From a virus, in IMG/VR virus record IMGVR_UViG_3300032093_000684, positions 1 through 27,379 of that record: a stretch of DNA of 27,379 bases. One strand, given 5' to 3'. The number at the start of each line of letters is the position of its first letter. Position 1 is the stretch's first letter. The notes beneath the pieces were generated by a model. It did not search any database, was not told where the DNA came from, and saw only the letters and a program-made list of their open reading frames with translations. Both the position numbers and the translations under genes were made by a program. Positions 23,999 through 27,379 of this stretch are shown here, in pieces.

Positions 23999-24123
23999 TA
24001 CATTGCCTCCTTTGCCATGCGGAGCGCATGAATTCGGCAGTAGTCGCTTCCCTTTGCAGCCCAGACCGTGCAAGGCTTGAAGCTAATTCTGTTGTATCCC
24101 TTGCATACTTTCTTGCTTGGCAT
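23998..24123 (-). CDS. 41-aa Cys/His mini-protein
   Basis: A short gene with AAGGAGG before the ATG at 24123. The 41 aa carry Cys7, Cys18, Cys29 and His32 with the spacing C-x10-C-x10-C-x2-H and a Lys-rich start (MPSKKVCKGYNRISFKPC), ending YCRIHALRMAKEAM. This looks like a complete zinc-binding fold. Stop and start overlap both neighbours by TAATG, so it is translated as part of the three-gene leftward operon. No family name can be given. Confidence 0.68.
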   Translation of the reverse strand: MPSKKVCKGYNRISFKPCTVWAAKGSDYCRIHALRMAKEAM

Positions 24124-24386
24124 TAGATTGCCTCCTTAGCGATCACAAACATTCCGCCTTCCCAGGCGCCATCGCGAATCTCAGCTGCGGTCTTCTTGCG
24201 GAACGCATCAAACTTTGTTGCGCCGTACACACCAGCCTCCAGGAGTGCTTCGCACACATCTGCAAGATTGTGCTCGCATGCAACAATGCGAATGTTTCGG
24301 CTACCAGCTGACATGTCTGTCAAGCCATTGCACAGCTCGCATCGCCCCGTCTTGATCAGTCCCTTAAGCTCCTGAAACTTTGTCAT
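24123..24386 (-). CDS. Small Cys-rich protein, first gene of leftward operon
   Basis: An 87-aa protein with GGAGGCAGAAAATG at its start. An N-terminal helix (TKFQELKGLIKTGRCELCNGL) carries Cys16 and Cys19; ACEHN gives Cys37 and His39, and VCEALLEAG gives Cys45. The rest is helical (ATKFDAFRKKTAAEIRDGAW) and ends GGMFVIAKEAI. It is transcribed from the leftward promoter at 24428-24456, about 42 bases upstream. As first gene of an operon facing the early operon it could be a regulator, but no HTH is visible. Confidence 0.7.
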   Translation of the reverse strand: MTKFQELKGLIKTGRCELCNGLTDMSAGSRNIRIVACEHNLADVCEALLEAGVYGATKFDAFRKKTAAEIRDGAWEGGMFVIAKEAI

Positions 24387-24403
24387 TTTCTGCCTCCTTC
24401 TGT

Positions 24404-24420
24404 TCGGGCTGTCTTCCCGA
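24404..24420 (-). ncRNA. 5' leader hairpin of leftward operon, AAGACAG loop
   Basis: On the minus strand TCGGG-AAGACAG-CCCGA forms a 5-bp stem with a 7-base loop, starting about one base from the predicted transcript start and lying before the SD. The same loop is in the rightward leader hairpin (24598-24616) and, on this strand, in the 27284 hairpin. It is a candidate 5' RNA element, such as a stabilising hairpin or protein-binding site. Not a known riboswitch. Confidence 0.55.
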
Positions 24421-24427
24421 TACCAGT

Positions 24428-24456
24428 AAGGTACGCCCGTACCAGGAGCTTGTCAA
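24428..24456 (-). promoter_or_regulatory. Leftward promoter
   Basis: On the minus strand a perfect TTGACA (complement of 24451-24456), a 17-base spacer, and TACCTT as -10 (complement of 24428-24433). Start expected near 24421, giving a leader of about 35 bases. The -10 and spacer are covered by the palindrome at 24430-24443. The -10 is only half-consensus. Confidence 0.7.
24430..24443. promoter_or_regulatory. Operator palindrome 1 (GGTACG-CC-CGTACC)
   Basis: Perfect 6+2+6 inverted repeat that overlaps the -10 and spacer of the leftward promoter. It shares 12 of 14 bases with the repeat in the rightward promoter. Position at the RNA polymerase contact site suggests a repressor operator. No other copy was noticed in the window by eye. 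Confidence 0.65.
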
Positions 24457-24475
24457 GCCCTGTTTCAAAAATCGC

Positions 24476-24524
24476 TGTAACAATCCAGGAGCTTCCCTGG
24501 CTATTGTTACAATCCAGACTGGAT
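24476..24524. repeat. Nested inverted repeats between divergent promoters
   Basis: TGTAACAAT (24476-24484) pairs with ATTGTTACA (24503-24511), and inside them CCAGG pairs with CCTGG, forming a 14-bp stem with a two-base bulge. The right arm is part of the palindrome ATTGT-T-ACAAT (24503-24513), followed by ATCCAG-A-CTGGAT (24512-24524) and an A6 run. TGTAACAATCCAG and TGTTACAATCCAG are also near-direct repeats. Candidate protein-binding cluster or replication origin. Confidence 0.6.
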
Positions 24525-24558
24525 AAAAAATATTCATGCCAGAAGGCTGGTTTAGGGG

Positions 24559-24588
24559 TTGACAGCCCAGGCGGTACGCCTGTACAGT
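24559..24588 (+). promoter_or_regulatory. Rightward early promoter
   Basis: TTGACA (24559-24564), an 18-base spacer and TACAGT (24583-24588). Start expected near 24595, leader of about 47 bases to the ATG at 24642. The spacer and -10 carry the second operator copy. It mirrors the leftward promoter in layout: -35, seven to eight bases, palindrome, -10, hairpin, AAGGAGG. Confidence 0.72.
24573..24586. promoter_or_regulatory. Operator palindrome 2 (GGTACG-CC-TGTACA)
   Basis: Imperfect copy of the 24430 palindrome, 12 of 14 bases the same, lying over the spacer and first bases of the -10 of the rightward promoter. The imperfect half-site suggests weaker binding than at the leftward promoter, if one protein binds both. 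Confidence 0.62.
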
Positions 24589-24597
24589 CTCCCTAGA

Positions 24598-24616
24598 GAC
24601 CAGAAGACAGCTGGTC
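24598..24616 (+). ncRNA. 5' leader hairpin of rightward operon, AAGACAG loop
   Basis: GACCAG-AAGACAG-CTGGTC: 6-bp stem, 7-base loop, within a few bases of the predicted start and before the AAGGAGG. Loop and closing G/C match the leftward leader hairpin, while the stems differ. This suggests the loop sequence itself is what is conserved. Confidence 0.55.
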
Positions 24617-24641
24617 CAAGAGGCAAAAGGAGGCACACAAA

Positions 24642-24890
24642 ATGGCGGGACGAAAGCCAAGCTTCAACACAGAGATCAACGAGAGCAACAGGGATAAGGT
24701 TGAGACAGCTAGTGAGAATCTCCGCGACGCCGCGTTGATGCTCTTTGATGCTGCGCGCAACCTGGAGGGTGCGGACCTTAAGCGAAGCGATCAGGCATGG
24801 AAAGATGCCAGGCGCCTCAACGCTCTTGCATTCTGGATGCAGGGCGCAGTGAATCGCTACGACGAAAAGAATGTGGAGGTGTCAGCATGA
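24642..24890 (+). CDS. Small helical protein, first gene of rightward early operon
   Basis: An 82-aa charged, helical protein with a strong AAAAGGAGG site. MAGRKPSFNTEINESNRDKV is followed by long helices (ASENLRDAALMLFDAARNLEGADL, then SDQAWKDARRLNALAFWMQGAVNRY). No known motif. It overlaps the next gene by ATGA. Being first in the operon under the operator-bearing promoter, it could be an early regulator or host-takeover protein; this is only context. Confidence 0.72.
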   Translation: MAGRKPSFNTEINESNRDKVETASENLRDAALMLFDAARNLEGADLKRSDQAWKDARRLNALAFWMQGAVNRYDEKNVEVSA

Positions 24891-25054
24891 AGGTCAAGAC
24901 CAACTGCTGGAAGTGTGACAAGGCTGTCACGGTTCCATCGGATAACAACAATATCTATACGCGGATTTGCAAGCCGTGCAAGGCGAGCATTCCAAATGAG
25001 ACCCCGAAGTTTTACTTTAGGGTTACTAAGTCAGGGAGGGCGGTAGACCTATGA
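24887..25054 (+). CDS. Small zinc-ribbon protein
   Basis: A 55-aa protein from the ATG at 24887 (ATGA overlap; the frame is open from 24797 but that part lies inside the previous gene). CWKCDKAVTV (Cys7, Cys10) and RICKPCKAS (Cys28, Cys31) form a zinc ribbon; the tail is KFYFRVTKSGRAVDL. GGAGGT at 24876-24881 lies five bases before the start. Role unknown. Confidence 0.7.
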   Translation: MKVKTNCWKCDKAVTVPSDNNNIYTRICKPCKASIPNETPKFYFRVTKSGRAVDL

Positions 25055-25134
25055 AAGTACTAGCTGAGATCGCAACCGTATTCATGGGCATTGCAGCCAT
25101 GGTATTGCTGCTCGCCCTGGGGTCCATGTCATGA
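25051..25134 (+). CDS. 27-aa single-helix membrane peptide
   Basis: Very short gene coupled at both ends by ATGA. After MKVLAE it is one hydrophobic helix (IATVFMGIAAMVLLLALGSM). GGGAGGG at 25034-25040 lies before the start. Too short for family assignment; kept because of its place in an unbroken chain of overlapping genes and its clear TM helix. Confidence 0.5.
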   Translation: MKVLAEIATVFMGIAAMVLLLALGSMS

Positions 25135-25301
25135 GCAAGAGCAGGCGCACGGTGCCGATTACATATCGCAACATGCCGATTCGCAAGACGGCATACCAGC
25201 GAGAGGCGGAGCTGATTGAGGCACATGCGCGGGATCGGTTTACCACAACCGTGCTCGCCATCGGGCTACTCTTTCTTTTCGTCTGGGTCGTTGGATTGTA
25301 A
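25131..25301 (+). CDS. Small basic protein with C-terminal membrane helix
   Basis: A 56-aa protein starting in the previous stop (ATGA) and ending in a TAATG overlap. The N-terminal 35 residues are basic (SKSRRTVPITYRNMPIRKTAYQ), then one membrane helix (TVLAIGLLFLFVWVVGL) reaches the C-terminus. A tail-anchored protein with a charged cytoplasmic part is likely. Function unknown; early membrane proteins of phages often act on the host envelope or exclude other phages. Confidence 0.6.
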   Translation: MSKSRRTVPITYRNMPIRKTAYQREAELIEAHARDRFTTTVLAIGLLFLFVWVVGL

Positions 25302-25489
25302 TGCCTATCTATCTTTATCTCTGCAAGGAGTGCGGTCACTCTGAAGAGGTATTGCAAGATATGACGGCGGAGCCAAAGCTTCGCTGTCCCGTCTGTCAGC
25401 ATTGGATGCCCCGCCAGATATCGGCTGCGTCGGTGCAATTTGTTGGTGACGGATGGGCAAAAACGGATCGCAAGAAGGAGGCAAAGTGA
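25301..25489 (+). CDS. FmdB-type zinc-ribbon protein
   Basis: A 62-aa protein beginning PIYLYLCKECGHSEEVLQ, the start pattern of FmdB putative regulatory proteins, with Cys8 and Cys11, then RCPVCQHWMPR (Cys29, Cys32). Basic tail. TAATG overlap at the start and GTGA overlap with the exonuclease gene, whose SD lies in its last codons. Binding to zinc is likely; the role of phage FmdB-like proteins is not known to me. Confidence 0.8.
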   Translation: MPIYLYLCKECGHSEEVLQDMTAEPKLRCPVCQHWMPRQISAASVQFVGDGWAKTDRKKEAK

Positions 25490-26433
25490 GGCAGTATGAA
25501 TTCGTTGCAGCCCCGCAAGGCTCAGAGCCTTGGCTAGAGCTGCGAAAGACTGGGATCACGGCGACAGACATGACGGCAATCATGGGCGTGTCTCCATGGA
25601 AGACGGCGTTTGCGCTTTACGCGGAGAAGACTGGGCAGTTCCAGCCAGAGCCAGTTGGCGAGGCGGCGCACCGTGGTCTGATCCTTGAAGACGCAGTAGC
25701 TACCTGGTGGGAGTCGCAGCATGAAGGCAAAAAGCTGCGCCGCAGCAATGGCGTGCTAAGGCTTAAAGATGTGCCGTGGGCGATGTGCTCCATTGACCGA
25801 ATGGTCCAGGGAGAGGATCACATTGTGGAAATTAAAACGTCTGCCAGTCCGCTATGGCGCATCGGAATCCCAGAATTCGTGAGTGTCCAATGTCAGTGGC
25901 AGCTCTTGATTTCTGGGTTTGAAGAGATGACCGTCGCGGCTTTGCTGGGCGGTCTGGTCTTCCGCGAAGAGACCGTGAAGGCTGACCGCAACTTGCAGAC
26001 AGAGATGTTCCGAAAGGCAGAGCTGTTCCGTAAGGCGGTTGAGACGCGCACGGCGCCAGCCCTGGATGGTCGCGACTCTGACGTGCTCGCCGCCGTCAAG
26101 CCGCATTCGTCAGAGGAGTGGGCGACCGCAGACACAGGCATTGATCGGGTAGCTGCGATGTACTCGCAGGCGCTGTACGAGTCTAGGCTGCTAGATGAGC
26201 AGATCAGCAATCTGGCGATCTCAATCAAGGAAGCCATTGGAGAGCGCCAAGGGATCGTGGGCAATACGGGATGGGTTGCGACATGGCGCGCAAACAAAAA
26301 CTCACAGCGCACCGACTGGAAGGCAGTGGCAGAAGAAGCTCGCGTCGGTCAAGAGATCATTGCGAAGCACACACGAGAGGTCCCAGGGGCGCGCGTCTTC
26401 AAATATAAGGAGGATCAACTTGACGGCGTATAG
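25486..26433 (+). CDS. YqaJ-type viral recombinase exonuclease
   Basis: 5'-3' exonuclease of the lambda-Exo-like PD-(D/E)XK fold that makes single strands for the annealing partner. The frame is open from 25453, but AAGGAGG at 25475-25481 and the GTGA overlap set the start at the GTG at 25486 (315 aa). Motifs: KTGITATDMTAIMGVSPWKT at about 21-40, GLILEDAVATWWE with Glu69, then SIDRM with Asp104 and VEIKTS with Glu115 and Lys117, the catalytic D-ExK. The C-terminus (GNTGWVATWRANKNSQRTDW) is typical of the family. It pairs with the Rad52-like gene at 26557. Confidence 0.88.
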   Translation: MRQYEFVAAPQGSEPWLELRKTGITATDMTAIMGVSPWKTAFALYAEKTGQFQPEPVGEAAHRGLILEDAVATWWESQHEGKKLRRSNGVLRLKDVPWAMCSIDRMVQGEDHIVEIKTSASPLWRIGIPEFVSVQCQWQLLISGFEEMTVAALLGGLVFREETVKADRNLQTEMFRKAELFRKAVETRTAPALDGRDSDVLAAVKPHSSEEWATADTGIDRVAAMYSQALYESRLLDEQISNLAISIKEAIGERQGIVGNTGWVATWRANKNSQRTDWKAVAEEARVGQEIIAKHTREVPGARVFKYKEDQLDGV

Positions 26434-26560
26434 GCACTTTCGGGCGAAGAGTTACAAAAATGACCGTGTAGGAACGACGGAGAGGCTCGCAAAAGAAAGT
26501 CCAGGTACTTGGACACCTGAATCTTCACAGGCACTTGAAGAAAGTTTGGAGGTAGCATGA
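26420..26560 (+). CDS. 46-aa basic protein, TTG start, between exonuclease and annealing genes
   Basis: A perfect AAGGAGG (26407-26413), six bases of spacing and a TTG at 26420 set the start, 14 bases inside the exonuclease end. No ATG or GTG fits that site. The protein has a basic N-terminus (TAYRHFRAKSYKNDRVGTTER) and an acidic Ser/Glu end (WTPESSQALEESLEVA). It overlaps the annealing gene by ATGA. May be a partner of the recombination pair; family not known. Confidence 0.62.
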   Translation: MTAYRHFRAKSYKNDRVGTTERLAKESPGTWTPESSQALEESLEVA

Positions 26561-27279
26561 AGGACGAAAATCAGATTGCGCGAGAGCTAGCTGCACCGTT
26601 TCCCGAAAGCCAACTCAAAAAGCGCCAGGGACCAGGGGGCATGGTGTTCACCTATGTTGATTCGCGCGCAGTGGCAGAGCGGCTGACCAGCGTGCTAGGC
26701 ATTGGGAGTTGGTCATTCAAAGTTAAGGTTGCGGATCTGTCTAAATCGGTTGTGAAGGGAAAGATCACTGCGAGGATCGGAGACAAGACCGTGACTCATT
26801 CAGATTACGGATATCCGAACAGTGACCGTGACCCAGAGTCTTTAAAGTCAGCAGCGTCAGACGCCTTGCGCCGCGCAGCTGTTCAGCTAGGTGTGGCACG
26901 AGACCTGTACTCTCCAGAAAGATCTAGCGCGCCAATCGTCCAGTCGGATGGACCGATTACGATGGAGCGTCGGATTGATGACATTGCGTCAGACTTTGCA
27001 AACCCCGATGCTGTTCGGACAATGATCTCCGCACTTAGTGGAGGGAACGGAGGCGCGTGTCCAGTGCATGGCACTGCTTGGAAGGTCCGCGATGCTGGTG
27101 TCAGTAAGGTTGGCAAGCCCTACGCAGCCTTCTACACATGCGGCACGAAAGACAGCTCTGGGTATTGCAATGAGAAGCCTGCGCTAGCCTGGGCGAAGGA
27201 GAATCCGATTCGCTCAGCTGCGGCTGCGCCACCGACACGGCTGGTCCCAGAGGACACTCTGGAAGATCTGCCGTTTTGA
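26557..27279 (+). CDS. Rad52-type single-strand annealing protein
   Basis: Anneals complementary single strands made by the YqaJ-type nuclease. The 240-aa protein starts by ATGA overlap, with GGAGG before the ATG. The N-terminal annealing domain has GGMVFTYVDSRAVAERL, then GSWSFKVKV and SLKSAASDALRRAAVQLGVARDLY (about 95-118), the helix signature of phage Rad52/22 proteins. A C-terminal Cys/His group (CPVH at 168-171, Cys195, Cys204) may bind metal. The last residues (PEDTLEDLPF) resemble the acidic tip of single-strand binding proteins. A strong hairpin follows at 27284. Confidence 0.86.
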   Translation: MKDENQIARELAAPFPESQLKKRQGPGGMVFTYVDSRAVAERLTSVLGIGSWSFKVKVADLSKSVVKGKITARIGDKTVTHSDYGYPNSDRDPESLKSAASDALRRAAVQLGVARDLYSPERSSAPIVQSDGPITMERRIDDIASDFANPDAVRTMISALSGGNGGACPVHGTAWKVRDAGVSKVGKPYAAFYTCGTKDSSGYCNEKPALAWAKENPIRSAAAAPPTRLVPEDTLEDLPF

Positions 27280-27283
27280 TTCA

Positions 27284-27316
27284 GTTGACGGTAGGGCTGT
27301 CTTCCCTACCGTCAAC
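27284..27316. terminator. 13-bp hairpin after annealing gene, CTGTCTT loop
   Basis: Perfect 13-bp stem (GTTGACGGTAGGG with CCCTACCGTCAAC) and 7-base loop CTGTCTT, five bases past the stop. Followed by GCCCC, so no T run directly after. GGGCTGTCTTCCC is shared exactly with 24406-24418. Could end the early operon or be a regulatory element read on the minus strand. Confidence 0.6.
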
Positions 27317-27379
27317 GCCCCATTTGGGAGTTGTGTTACAAAAAAGCCCGTCTACGCGCAACGCAGAGGCTTGAGAAAA
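27317..27379 (+). other. Window end, no gene seen
   Basis: Contains a short CCCA-TT-TGGG repeat and GTTACAAAAAA, then GC-rich sequence. No start codon with a good SD is visible before the window ends. Confidence 0.3.

Noticed and set aside
24446-24456. Similarity of GCTTGTCAAG to mycobacteriophage L5 stoperators
   Set aside because: The match is mostly the complement of the -35 TTGACA plus a few bases; no series of such sites was seen elsewhere in the window.

Overview
This window looks like the structural, lysis and early-recombination part of a tailed phage with a long non-contractile tail (siphovirus morphology, HK97-type head). No integrase, recognisable repressor, tRNA or CRISPR array is visible. 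Base composition is roughly balanced to moderately GC-rich by eye. GTG starts are common, one gene appears to use TTG, Shine-Dalgarno (SD) sites of the AAGGAGG type are strong, and many genes overlap by ATGA, GTGA or TAATG. The host cannot be fixed from sequence alone. An actinobacterial (possibly aquatic) host is my best guess, because of the C39-like lysin, the small HTH protein with a GPPCSV motif and the Pro/Thr/Ser-rich secreted protein.

Layout. 1-2.3 kb: HNH nuclease (5' end cut by the window edge), a structured gap that may hold the packaging site, then small and large terminase. 2.3-7 kb: a tiny membrane protein, portal, a small beta-rich protein, a four-module prohead protease and the major capsid protein. 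7-8.3 kb: a glycosyltransferase inside the head operon. 8.3-11 kb: head-tail connector, tail-terminator-like protein, HK97 gp10-like protein, a small protein and the major tail protein. 11.1-14 kb: tail assembly chaperone with a CCCAAAA -1 frameshift site, then the tape measure protein. 14-19.3 kb: tail tip, adsorption proteins and a small protein. 19.3-21.9 kb: a coiled-coil/TM protein, a secreted Pro-rich protein, two holin candidates, a small soluble protein and a C39-like lysin. 21.9-23.6 kb: HTH protein, metallophosphoesterase and a zinc-ribbon protein, closed by a bidirectional terminator.

From 23.6 kb the direction changes. Three small Cys-rich genes on the minus strand (24386 to 23633) diverge from a rightward early operon (24642 to 27279). 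That operon carries small zinc-ribbon and membrane proteins, a YqaJ-type exonuclease and a Rad52-type annealing protein. The 256-base divergent region between them is the most striking regulatory structure here. It holds two back-to-back TTGACA promoters, each with a near-identical 14-bp palindrome over the spacer and -10. Each predicted transcript starts with a hairpin whose loop is AAGACAG, and nested inverted repeats lie between the promoters. The same loop recurs in the hairpin after the annealing gene.

How it fits together: terminase and HNH package DNA through the portal into a capsid matured by the S78-type protease. The glycosyltransferase may decorate virion proteins. The tail genes build and tip the tail, and the 19-22 kb block probably handles envelope passage and lysis. 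The divergent early operons supply small regulators and a Red-like exonuclease/annealing pair. All functions are inferred from motifs and gene order read by eye; no search was run.
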